Shown here piece by piece: positions 1-6,703 of a stretch of 16,703 bases of DNA; positions within the stretch are counted from its first letter, which is position 1; the number at the start of each line of letters is the position of its first letter. The DNA is from Tannerella sp. (GTDB taxonomy: Bacteria > Bacteroidota > Bacteroidia > Bacteroidales > Tannerellaceae). The position numbers and the translations under genes are program-made. The notes beneath the pieces were generated by a model, which ran no database searches, was not told the origin of the DNA, and saw only the letters and a program-made list of their open reading frames with translations. The stretch is from assembly GCA_031260095.1 (NCBI GenBank), contig JAIRKN010000242.1:1-16703 (forward strand), given 5' to 3'.

Positions 1-377
1 AACCAGTCGGCTATCCGTACAATCGTCCCCAGATTTCCCGGATCCTGTATGCCGTCAAGCGCTAATACAAGCCCGGATTCCGGATTTGCATCCTTCAACG
101 AATAGGACGGTTTCCTCCATACCGCCACCACATCCTGAGGCGTTTTCAAAAAACTTACCTTACGTATATCTTCCCCCTCTGCAAGTATCAGTTCTTTAGT
201 GGGGATATCTCCCTGTGTGGCCATCCACGATGCGTGCGCAATCAACCATTCACATTCGAACACATGCAACATATCGGCCACCAGTTTATTTCCTTCCGCC
301 ACGAAAAGGCCCCGTTCCTCACGAAATTTCTTGATTTCCAACGAACGTATTTCTTTGATTTTTGCTTTACTCAACAT
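1..377 (-). CDS. TrmH/SpoU-family RNA 2'-O-methyltransferase (partial, N-terminal 125 residues)
   Basis: The reading frame starts at the ATG complementary to 375-377 and runs off the left edge of the window, so only about 125 residues are seen. The N-terminal part (MLSKAKIKEIRSLEIKKFRE...) resembles the substrate-binding domain that precedes SpoU methyltransferases, with the short run FVAEGNKLVADML. Just before the edge comes LDGIQDPGNLGTIVR, the conserved first motif of the SpoU/TrmH fold (the N-x-G-x-x-x-R signature), whose Arg/Asn help build the SAM-binding knot. The family transfers a methyl group from SAM to a ribose 2'-OH in rRNA or tRNA. The target cannot be told from this half, so no symbol is given. 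It is divergent from tamL, and the catalytic C-terminal knot lies outside the window. Confidence 0.9.
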   Translation of the reverse strand, partial: MLSKAKIKEIRSLEIKKFREERGLFVAEGNKLVADMLHVFECEWLIAHASWMATQGDIPTKELILAEGEDIRKVSFLKTPQDVVAVWRKPSYSLKDANPESGLVLALDGIQDPGNLGTIVRIADW

Positions 378-399
378 AATTTTTATGGTTTTGGCGTAT

Positions 400-427
400 C
401 AAATGTACTGTAAATAATTTATTTCAA
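400..427 (-). promoter_or_regulatory. Putative promoter of the RNA methyltransferase gene
   Basis: On the minus strand TACATTTG (407 to 400) fits the Bacteroidetes -7 consensus TAnnTTTG, about 23 bases ahead of the ATG. A TTG lies at 427-425, but the 17-base gap is shorter than the usual 19 to 21, so the -33 element is weak. The box is the mirror image of the tamL box at 429-436. Confidence 0.5.
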
Positions 428-428
428 C

Positions 429-436
429 TACATTTG
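429..436 (+). promoter_or_regulatory. Putative -7 box of the tamL promoter
   Basis: TACATTTG at 429-436 matches TAnnTTTG. Transcription would begin near 441-443, leaving a leader of about a dozen bases before the ATG at 454. No clear TTTG is visible 19 to 21 bases upstream. The last base of the box is the G of a GTG that would otherwise be a possible start codon, which argues that the ATG at 454 is the real start. Confidence 0.5.
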
Positions 437-453
437 TGCCGGAAATTGGTAAT

Positions 454-2808
454 ATGAAGTCCTATACATTCAAATATATTATTTGTTTATGTTGCACGGT
501 ATGGTGTATATCATGCCGTACGACGAAGTATGTCGGTGAAGGGCAATACTTATTAGACAAAGTAAAAATAAAGACGGATACGCCGGACGTCAGGCCTTCG
601 GAGATGAAACCATACATGCAACAACATCCCAATTACAAAATTTTCGGATTATTTAAATGGCCGTTGTATGTATATAACTGGTCGGGAAATAATGACAGGA
701 AGTGGTTGAACAAACAATTACGGAGAATGGGAGAACCGCCGGTCATACTCGATACGATCCTTACGGAACAATCCGTCATACAGTTGGAACGTTATATGTC
801 GAACCACGGTTACACAAATGCGCAGATAGAAGTGTCGACAGATACCGTCAAAAAGAAAAAGGCGGTTTTAACCTATTTGATAAAGCCCGGAGAGCCCTAC
901 CGGATAAGGCATTATGATTCACAGGTAGAAGATCCTAAAATAGACAGCATCATACACCTGGAAGCCCCTCGCCGTTCATTTCTGCAATCTGTTTTTAGCT
1001 CCGTACCGAGGGAATACAATCCTGTCATAAAAGAAAATATGCTGTTTGACCGTGTCCTGCTTGACAAAGAGCGTCAACGGCTGACAACACTTTTGCGGCG
1101 TCATGGTTATTATGCATTCAATCGTGACCATATCGGATATTGGGCAGACAGTTCACTCGTTCGAAATCGTGTCGATCTGAAGATGTATATAAAACCCAAT
1201 GAATATGTAACGCAAAACAACGTAACAAGGCAAGAACGGCATAAACAATATTATATTAACAATGTAAAGATTCTGACCGGTTATGATCCGTTAAATCCGG
1301 ATATAACCACTCATGGTTATCAGGTTACGGATTCGGCGAGTTCACATGGCGTAAGCATATTTTACGGTAAAGGAGGTCTTAGTATACGCCCGGCCGTATT
1401 GCAGCAAAGTTGTTATCTGATACCCGGCATGATGTACAACGAGCGGAATGTTGAACAGACATACGCCTCCTATTCGTCCCTTAAAGCGCTCCGGTATATG
1501 AGTATAAAGTTTGACGAATTTGAAGAAGCCGACACGATGAAGCTGAATTGTACGATACTAACGGCTCCGGAAAAAAAACAAGGGGTCCGCTTTGAAGTAG
1601 AAGGAACGAACTCTGCGGGAGATCTGGGTATTGCTTCGTCAATGACCTACCAACACCGGAATCTGTTCAAAGGTTCGGAATTATTCTCTGCCAAAATTCG
1701 CGGAGGTTATGAATTTCTTTCTTCAACGGAGTTGAAAGGTAATTACTGGGAATTGGCCGGAGAAACTTCACTTCATTTTCCCCATTTCCTGTTCCCTTTT
1801 GTCGATTATGATTTCCGGCGTAAGATTCGCGCTTCCACCGAGTTTAAAATGAGCTATAATGAAATGCGACGTCCGGAATATCATCGTTCCATCGTTTCCG
1901 GGGGGTGGATTTATCATTGGCAGAACCGTATCAATACGCTTGTGCGCCATACATTTAAACTCTTAGATATAAATTACGTTTTTCTCCCGAAGAAAAACGA
2001 AGATTTTATAAACAGCCTTCCCGAAACAACGACTCTTTATAATTATACGGATCAATTTGTCGTAAGTATGGGATATGTTTATTCGTTCAATAACTATGAC
2101 CCGATGGAAAGGCGTAAAAACACATATTCTTTTCGTGTAGCGGTCGAATCTGCCGGCAACTTAATGTATGCGACGTCGAACTTGTTGAAAGCAAAAAAAG
2201 ATGAAAATGGTTTTTACAAACTATTCGGGATAAACTACTCGGAATTTATAAAAGGAGATATTGATTTTGCCCGAAGTTTAACGGTTGATAAGCGAAATTC
2301 CGTCGCATTCCATATAGGGTTGGGAGTGGCATATCCATTTGGTAATACTACGGAACTTCCGTTTGAACGGCGTTATTATGCGGGAGGCGCTAACAGTAAC
2401 CGGGGATGGAGTGTCCGGTCGCTTGGCCCCGGAAGCATGCAGAAGTCCGATACCACTACTTTTATTCACCAGGCAGGCGATATCCGCATGGACGCAAACA
2501 TTGAATACAGAAGTAAACTGTTCTGGAAGTTCGAACTTGCATTCTATATCGACGCGGGCAATATCTGGACGATACGTAATTATGATTATCAGAAAAACGG
2601 CAACTTCGATTTCAGACGTTTCCATAAAGAGATTGCCGTTTCTTACGGCTTAGGATTGCGTCTTGATTTCGATTATTTCCTGGTTCGTCTTGACACCGGT
2701 TTTAAAGCATATAATCCACAGGAAGAAGGCTCCAAAAAATGGGCTATCTCCAACCCTGATTTTAAAAATAATTTCGCATGGCATTTTGCTGTGGGATATC
2801 CTTTTTAA
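454..2808 (+). CDS. tamL: TamL: lipid-anchored TamA-like outer-membrane assembly factor (Omp85 family)
   Basis: 784 residues from the ATG at 454; the frame is open to a GTG at 436, but that GTG overlaps the promoter box. The N-terminus MKSYTFKYIICLCC... ends in WCISC, a lipobox-like site with acylated Cys at residue 21, as expected for TamL, the Bacteroidetes lipoprotein counterpart of TamA. Residues of roughly 40-350 form the periplasmic POTRA-like region (for example GYTNAQIEV and GYYAFN, typical POTRA turns). The remainder is the beta-barrel, with the family's conserved lid-loop motif NRGW at about 649-652 and a C-terminus ending in Phe (FAVGYPF), the usual beta-signal for barrel insertion. 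Its role is assembly and homeostasis of the outer membrane together with TamB. No tamB gene follows here: the next gene is convergent. Family assignment is confident; the exact partner is inference. Confidence 0.92.
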   Translation: MKSYTFKYIICLCCTVWCISCRTTKYVGEGQYLLDKVKIKTDTPDVRPSEMKPYMQQHPNYKIFGLFKWPLYVYNWSGNNDRKWLNKQLRRMGEPPVILDTILTEQSVIQLERYMSNHGYTNAQIEVSTDTVKKKKAVLTYLIKPGEPYRIRHYDSQVEDPKIDSIIHLEAPRRSFLQSVFSSVPREYNPVIKENMLFDRVLLDKERQRLTTLLRRHGYYAFNRDHIGYWADSSLVRNRVDLKMYIKPNEYVTQNNVTRQERHKQYYINNVKILTGYDPLNPDITTHGYQVTDSASSHGVSIFYGKGGLSIRPAVLQQSCYLIPGMMYNERNVEQTYASYSSLKALRYMSIKFDEFEEADTMKLNCTILTAPEKKQGVRFEVEGTNSAGDLGIASSMTYQHRNLFKGSELFSAKIRGGYEFLSSTELKGNYWELAGETSLHFPHFLFPFVDYDFRRKIRASTEFKMSYNEMRRPEYHRSIVSGGWIYHWQNRINTLVRHTFKLLDINYVFLPKKNEDFINSLPETTTLYNYTDQFVVSMGYVYSFNNYDPMERRKNTYSFRVAVESAGNLMYATSNLLKAKKDENGFYKLFGINYSEFIKGDIDFARSLTVDKRNSVAFHIGLGVAYPFGNTTELPFERRYYAGGANSNRGWSVRSLGPGSMQKSDTTTFIHQAGDIRMDANIEYRSKLFWKFELAFYIDAGNIWTIRNYDYQKNGNFDFRRFHKEIAVSYGLGLRLDFDYFLVRLDTGFKAYNPQEEGSKKWAISNPDFKNNFAWHFAVGYPF

Positions 2809-2863
2809 CCCCTTCCCCATATTTTTTTGTTAGATATAAAATCCGCAAGGATTTGTTTGCAAT

Positions 2864-2943
2864 CGTCATAGTGAGGAGCGTAGCGATACGGCAATCCGGT
2901 GCGCTGTATGCCCCTGGATTGCTTCACTGCGTTCGCAAGGACG
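2864..2943. repeat. Dispersed hairpin-forming intergenic repeat, copy 1
   Basis: An 80-base element opens with CGTCATAGTGAGGAGCGTAG and closes with TTCGCAAGGACG. The left arm (to GGCAATCC) and the right arm (GGATTGCTTCACTGCG...) are imperfect inverted repeats, so the element can fold into one long hairpin. It is of the very common REP/MITE-like type whose chance translations read CERSEAIQ or LANAVKQS in many bacterial genomes. It carries no gene. Confidence 0.85.
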
Positions 2944-2984
2944 AGTATGGGCAGACGTACCGGCACAAGAGTGGAAGCCCCTCC

Positions 2985-3064
2985 CGTCATTTGCGAGGAG
3001 CGTAGCGACGTGGCAATCCAGCACTTGGATGTACCTGAATTGCTTCACTGCGTTCGCAAGGACG
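2985..3064. repeat. Dispersed hairpin-forming intergenic repeat, copy 2
   Basis: Second copy of the same 80-base element in the same orientation, 121 bases after the first. The left arm is closer to the usual form (CGTCATTTGCGAGGAGCGTA, then GCGACGTGGCAATCC). The right arm is the same as in copy 1 except for GAATTGC in place of GGATTGC. The rest of the convergent intergenic region (2809-3149) is A/T-rich with no gene and no clear factor-independent terminator. Confidence 0.85.
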
Positions 3065-3149
3065 AAAAACTGACTTTTGACACATTTTCTTTTGTTTATA
3101 AGCTTTTTTTGAGGCCCTCCTTCTTTCAATTTAAAATCCGCGGCTGATA

Positions 3150-4430
3150 TTATAGCGTTTTTAGTTTCAGGTTTCGCCATAATACCCGGATACCGCCTCC
3201 GTCGTGTATCTGGAGGGCGATCCGGCCTTTGCCGGCGCCGATTTTTATATCATCAATGTTCACCATTTCCTGACCATTGAGCCATGTCGTTACATTGTCG
3301 CCCTGTACTTTTATACGCATCGTATTCCATTCGCTTTCTTTAAGAATGTCTTCATTTTCGTCGGGAATCCGAACCAGCCACCCGCGACCGTATGATTCGT
3401 AGATTCCTCCGGTATCGTGCCCTTTCGGCGCTACTTCTACCTGCCAACCATTTATTTTGACGCCTTGTTCGATAAAGGAGCGAATGAATACGCCGGAGTT
3501 GCCGTCTGCCTCCTGTTTAAATTCGAGGGTAAGATCGAAATCGTTATAGTATTCGCGTGTGGCCAGATAACCGTATTGTTTGTCCGGGCCGCTTTCGCAG
3601 ATAAGAAGTCCATCTTCAACATACCATTTTTCCGTTCCGTAGGCCTCCCAGCCTTTCAGGTCGACGCCGTTGAATAAATTAACTTCTTTCGTCTTACGCG
3701 GCAGTTCTTTGATCTTTATATTACGGAATGAGGCCGGATAGCCATGATCTTGTAAACAGATCACTCCACTGTGAGCCAGTCCGTATTCCGGCGCATGTGC
3801 CCATTTACCACTGTTCCTGCGTTCAAACCAATCGTCGGTCCATGCTTCAAATTCAAGGATCTTTACCCCATTGAGCCAATGTTCTACATGTCCGTTGTCG
3901 AATACGATTTTCGCATTATTCCATTTTCCTGCGGGGTTTACTTTCATCAGCGCCTTGTCGGGAAGGTACATGGCATAATCGACGCCCAGCTTTTGCCATT
4001 CTTCTAATGGTTCCGGAAAATTCGGCTCATCTATTAACTGATACTCCGGGCCGGTTACGTAAGGGACTTTAAATAACGGATTTTCAACAACATGATAAAG
4101 CATCCCGCTGTTTCCTCCTTTGGATAGTTTCCAATCCCACGACAATTCAAAGTTTTCGTACGCTTTAGCGGTAACAATATATCCGCTGGCGTCACTTCCT
4201 TCTCCTTTTGCCTGAATACATCCGTCGACAACGTGCCATGGCTCGGTAAGTGTTGTTCCGTTATAATCTTTCCAGCCATTCATCGTTTCTCCGTCGAAGA
4301 GTAATATCCACCCTTCCGCTTTTTCCTGTTCTGTAAGCATATTGTGTTTTTCCTTACAGGATGTAAAAAATAATGTAAGAACAACACATAACATGCTGCA
4401 TGATCTGATTTTTTTTCTTTTGAAATACAT
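3150..4430 (-). CDS. Lipoprotein with two tandem DUF1080 (3-keto-disaccharide hydrolase-type) domains
   Basis: 426 residues. A basic N-terminus (KRKK), a hydrophobic stretch and FFTSC give a lipoprotein signal with Cys25. Two homologous jelly-roll domains of the DUF1080/PF06439 type follow. Domain 1 (about 40-243) has LFDGETMNGW, GNSGMLYH and WLNGVKI. Domain 2 (about 250-424) has LFNGVDLKGW, GNSGVFIRS and WLNGQEM. This concanavalin-like family includes hydrolases of 3-keto-glycosides and other carbohydrate-active or carbohydrate-binding members. The duplication means one domain could bind and the other cut, which is inference. The residue after Cys is Lys, with only one acid nearby, so surface export is not clearly signalled. 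It stands alone, with its own promoter, between the comF operon and tamL, with no susC/susD pair or glycosidases around it. The substrate is unknown. Confidence 0.88.
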   Translation of the reverse strand: MYFKRKKIRSCSMLCVVLTLFFTSCKEKHNMLTEQEKAEGWILLFDGETMNGWKDYNGTTLTEPWHVVDGCIQAKGEGSDASGYIVTAKAYENFELSWDWKLSKGGNSGMLYHVVENPLFKVPYVTGPEYQLIDEPNFPEPLEEWQKLGVDYAMYLPDKALMKVNPAGKWNNAKIVFDNGHVEHWLNGVKILEFEAWTDDWFERRNSGKWAHAPEYGLAHSGVICLQDHGYPASFRNIKIKELPRKTKEVNLFNGVDLKGWEAYGTEKWYVEDGLLICESGPDKQYGYLATREYYNDFDLTLEFKQEADGNSGVFIRSFIEQGVKINGWQVEVAPKGHDTGGIYESYGRGWLVRIPDENEDILKESEWNTMRIKVQGDNVTTWLNGQEMVNIDDIKIGAGKGRIALQIHDGGGIRVLWRNLKLKTL

Positions 4431-4455
4431 AGTAGTTTTTTTTATGAATATGCGA

Positions 4456-4486
4456 CAAAGATAATGGAAGTCGGAAAGAATTCAAA
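4456..4486 (-). promoter_or_regulatory. Promoter of the DUF1080 lipoprotein gene
   Basis: On the minus strand TTTG (4486-4483), a 19-base spacer and TATCTTTG (4463-4456) match the Bacteroidetes -33/-7 consensus exactly. The start site would fall near 4450, giving a leader of about 20 bases to the ATG at 4430. This separates the gene transcriptionally from comF upstream. Confidence 0.75.
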
Positions 4487-4514
4487 AAAAAGTAAACGTA
4501 TTTTCGGGTACATT

Positions 4515-5210
4515 TTAGTTTTCCATTGCGATAGACAATGAAAAGATGCTTATGTTAATTTCGGGTATTTCAGACAATATCTCAACGCACGCAGACGTTG
4601 TCGCCCCTGTTGTGATTACGTCGTCAACGAGAAGGATGTGCTTCCCGACCAGGTGTTCCGCATTTGTCAAACTGAAAATTTTCTCAACATTTATATGTCG
4701 TTCAAAAACCGATTTACGGGTTTGCGATTCGGTATCCGTTATGCGGTTTATAGAAGTTTTATCTACTTCGCATCCGTAAATGGAGGCGATCCCGTTTGCG
4801 ATGAGTTCGGACTGGTTGTACCCGCGTTTCTTTTCTTTTTTGCGATGCAAAGGAACAGGAATAATGGTATCGACCGATGCGTAAAATCCATATTCTTTTA
4901 GTTCAAGCGCTGCAATCCGTCCTAAATATTCCGCAAATGTTTTGTTATCGTAGTATTTAAATGAATGTATTAACTTTTGCGTAATTCCATCCTTTTCAAA
5001 GAACAGGAATGCAGTCACTTCGTTGACCTGCCGGAATCCTGCGAACAAGGCGCTTACCGGGTTGTCTTTATTTGTATGAAAATTGGTTTTGGGTAGATTG
5101 AATAAGCAGTGCAGGCAAATCTGTTGTTCGTTTTCGATCAGTGAATTTTTGCATAAGAGACATAACCGGGGATAAAACAAGTCGACAAAATCATTCAAAA
5201 GATGCTTCAT
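4515..5210 (-). CDS. comF: ComF-family phosphoribosyltransferase-like protein
   Basis: 231 residues, typical length for ComF. The N-terminal zinc-finger-like cluster is Cys17-x2-Cys20 and Cys32-x2-Cys35. The middle holds the family signature VPLHRKKEKKRGYNQSELIA (119-138). The PRPP-binding loop of type I phosphoribosyltransferases follows as LVDDVITTGAT (194-204). In naturally competent bacteria ComF is needed for inward transport or processing of single-stranded DNA; in Bacteroidetes its job is undefined and may lie in nucleotide salvage or DNA uptake. The ATG lies inside the 3' end of recX (20-base overlap), which implies translational coupling. It is the last gene of prmC-recX-comF. Confidence 0.9.
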   Translation of the reverse strand: MKHLLNDFVDLFYPRLCLLCKNSLIENEQQICLHCLFNLPKTNFHTNKDNPVSALFAGFRQVNEVTAFLFFEKDGITQKLIHSFKYYDNKTFAEYLGRIAALELKEYGFYASVDTIIPVPLHRKKEKKRGYNQSELIANGIASIYGCEVDKTSINRITDTESQTRKSVFERHINVEKIFSLTNAEHLVGKHILLVDDVITTGATTSACVEILSEIPEINISIFSLSIAMEN

Positions 5211-5676
5211 GGTCTATATTGCTAAACAGGTCTTTCAAGGCTTTCATGATAAGGGGAGTTTCAAATCCCCGCGAAGATGCGAAACTGTATAATTTTCGGA
5301 AAATATCCTGGTCTGAATATCCTTTTATAGAGCGTTTTTTGCTTTTGAGTATATGGCTTAGTACAGACAGGTATTCGTCTTCGTCAATCGTATCCATTAC
5401 GTCTGCATATATTTCCGGTTTTATCTGTCTCCTTTTTAATTCATAAATTATTTTTATGCATCCCCAGTGGTTGAATTTTAATTTATCATTGATAAAACCG
5501 CGGCAGAAGCGTTGTTCATCAATAAATTTTTCCTGAATAAGCCGGTTGATCACCCTGTTTTTGGCGTCTTCCGTCAGATTTGTAGCATTTAATTTTTTTC
5601 TGACGTCATAAATACATCGTTCTGCTTGTGAACAATATTTGGCCAGGTCGGATAATACTTCAGTTTCTGTTTTCAT
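5191..5676 (-). CDS. recX: Regulatory protein RecX
   Basis: 161 residues of mostly helical repeats. The most telling segment is FIDEQRFCRGFINDKL followed by HWGCIKIIYELKRRQI (about 51-86), matching the RecX pattern in which a D-x-x-R-F segment is followed by a WG turn and an L-R/K-x-K/R-G/Q-I helix. RecX binds RecA filaments and usually limits recombination and the SOS response. recA is not nearby. The start is 9 bases after the prmC stop, and the end overlaps the comF start. It contains the expected three three-helix units but is otherwise unremarkable. Confidence 0.88.
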   Translation of the reverse strand: MKTETEVLSDLAKYCSQAERCIYDVRKKLNATNLTEDAKNRVINRLIQEKFIDEQRFCRGFINDKLKFNHWGCIKIIYELKRRQIKPEIYADVMDTIDEDEYLSVLSHILKSKKRSIKGYSDQDIFRKLYSFASSRGFETPLIMKALKDLFSNIDHEASFE

Positions 5677-5685
5677 TTTTCTTTT

Positions 5686-6552
5686 TTATTTGATAGCAAA
5701 GACAAATCTGTTTTTTCCTGATAAATCACGGATTATTTCCACTTTCATAAATCCATTATCATACAGCATCTTAGTCGCCAAAACGTCGCACTGAGGGTTT
5801 ATTTCAAAGCAGATCATGCCTTTCGGAGCGAGTTTGTGGCAGGCCAGACCGACAATTGCTTTATAAAATAATAAAGGTGTTTCATCCGGGACAAATAATG
5901 CACTGTGCGGCTCAAAGTTGAGTACGTTTGGAGACATCTCTTTGCTTTCGCAATTTTTGACGTAGGGTGGATTACTTACAATGATATCGAAGTTGCCGGT
6001 TATGGCTGCGAGCGTCGAAGGAGTATCCAGGATATCCGAACGATAGAACCGGATATCGGTATTGTTTAACAAAGCGTTCGTCTGTGCCGTTTGCAACGCC
6101 GGTTCTGAAATGTCTGTTGCGGATACTTCGGCATGAGGTATATGTTTGGCCAGTGCGATGGCGATACATCCGCTACCGGTTCCTATATCCAGTATTCGGA
6201 TCGGGGTATTTCCCTGACGCTGTTTTATGAAAGATGATTTTATGATCATATCAACAAGTTCTTCCGTTTCGGGACGTGGTATTAAAACGGAAGGATTTAC
6301 TTTCATCGGCAGACTGTAAAATTCCGTTTCTCCTAAGATATATTGTATCGGTTCTTGTTTTTTCAGCCTTTCTGTGATAGTATAAATCCGTTCTTTTTCG
6401 TTTTCAGGGATTTGTTTATCTTTGCATAAAATTTGCTGAAGATAAGATATTCCGCATATATTCGATAAGATCAGCCGGATAAAAAGATTAATTTCCTCCG
6501 GGGGATAACTGATAACCAGTGTTTTTTTTATATATGCGGTAATATCTTCCAC
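5686..6552 (-). CDS. prmC: Peptide chain release factor N5-glutamine methyltransferase PrmC
   Basis: 288 residues. PrmC methylates the Gln of the GGQ motif in release factors RF1 and RF2, using SAM. The N-terminal helical domain ends in EPIQYILGETEFYSLPMKV. Then come VLIPRPETEELVD (89-101), SAM motif I LDIGTGSGCIAIALA (121-135) and the catalytic NPPY (194-197) that holds the glutamine amide. The start is GTG (complement of 6550-6552). An in-frame TGA lies two codons upstream and the next ATG is at residue 83, so GTG is the only start that keeps the family N-terminus (YPPEEI...). A consensus promoter lies about 20 bases upstream. First gene of the prmC-recX-comF operon. Confidence 0.95.
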   Translation of the reverse strand: MEDITAYIKKTLVISYPPEEINLFIRLILSNICGISYLQQILCKDKQIPENEKERIYTITERLKKQEPIQYILGETEFYSLPMKVNPSVLIPRPETEELVDMIIKSSFIKQRQGNTPIRILDIGTGSGCIAIALAKHIPHAEVSATDISEPALQTAQTNALLNNTDIRFYRSDILDTPSTLAAITGNFDIIVSNPPYVKNCESKEMSPNVLNFEPHSALFVPDETPLLFYKAIVGLACHKLAPKGMICFEINPQCDVLATKMLYDNGFMKVEIIRDLSGKNRFVFAIK

Positions 6553-6574
6553 GTTTCAGGATTTTTGTATGGTA

Positions 6575-6605
6575 CAAAGATAGTACAAGCCGAGCGTAAC
6601 ACAAA
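6575..6605 (-). promoter_or_regulatory. Promoter of the prmC-recX-comF operon
   Basis: Minus strand TTTG (6605-6602), 19-base spacer and TATCTTTG (6582-6575): a full match to the Bacteroidetes consensus. The start site would be near 6569, giving a leader of about 17 bases to the GTG. Confidence 0.75.
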
Positions 6606-6689
6606 ATAAACTTGTTTATTTTTGTTGCCGAGGCGCCGCCTGTCTTCTATTTTATGATTAAAGATAGTGCAAGCAACTTGTTTATTTTT
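6576..6689. repeat. Partly duplicated promoter segment between prmC and ribD
   Basis: Two short blocks each occur twice in the same order. AAAGATAGTACAAGC at 6576-6590 recurs as AAAGATAGTGCAAGC at 6660-6674 (one difference). ACTTGTTTATTTTT at 6610-6623 recurs exactly at 6676-6689. In the first copy the blocks are 19 bases apart; in the second only one base separates them. The first copy carries the prmC -7 box. In the second copy that box has become TATCTTTA and lost its final G. Confidence 0.7.
6617..6624 (+). promoter_or_regulatory. Possible -7 box for ribD
   Basis: TATTTTTG fits TAnnTTTG but lies 80 bases before the ribD ATG and has no TTTG at the right distance upstream. The copy of this sequence nearer the gene (6683-6690) lacks the final G. 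Weak assignment. Confidence 0.3.
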
Positions 6690-6703
6690 TACAGGGTAAA
6701 TTT

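Noticed and set aside
199..417. Open frame of 72 codons on + opposite the RNA methyltransferase gene
   Set aside because: It is antisense to a clear TrmH/SpoU-family frame and has no recognisable content.
2866..3180. Open frames on both strands in the tamL to DUF1080 gap (also 2778-3005, 2805-2990 and 2899-3147)
   Set aside because: They are translations of the dispersed hairpin repeats (LANAVKQ, CERSEAIQ type peptides known as spurious ORFs).
6553..6703. FMN riboswitch ahead of ribD
   Set aside because: The gap is only 151 bases and holds none of the conserved FMN-aptamer segments; the AGGCG/CGCCT palindrome at 6632-6642 is isolated.
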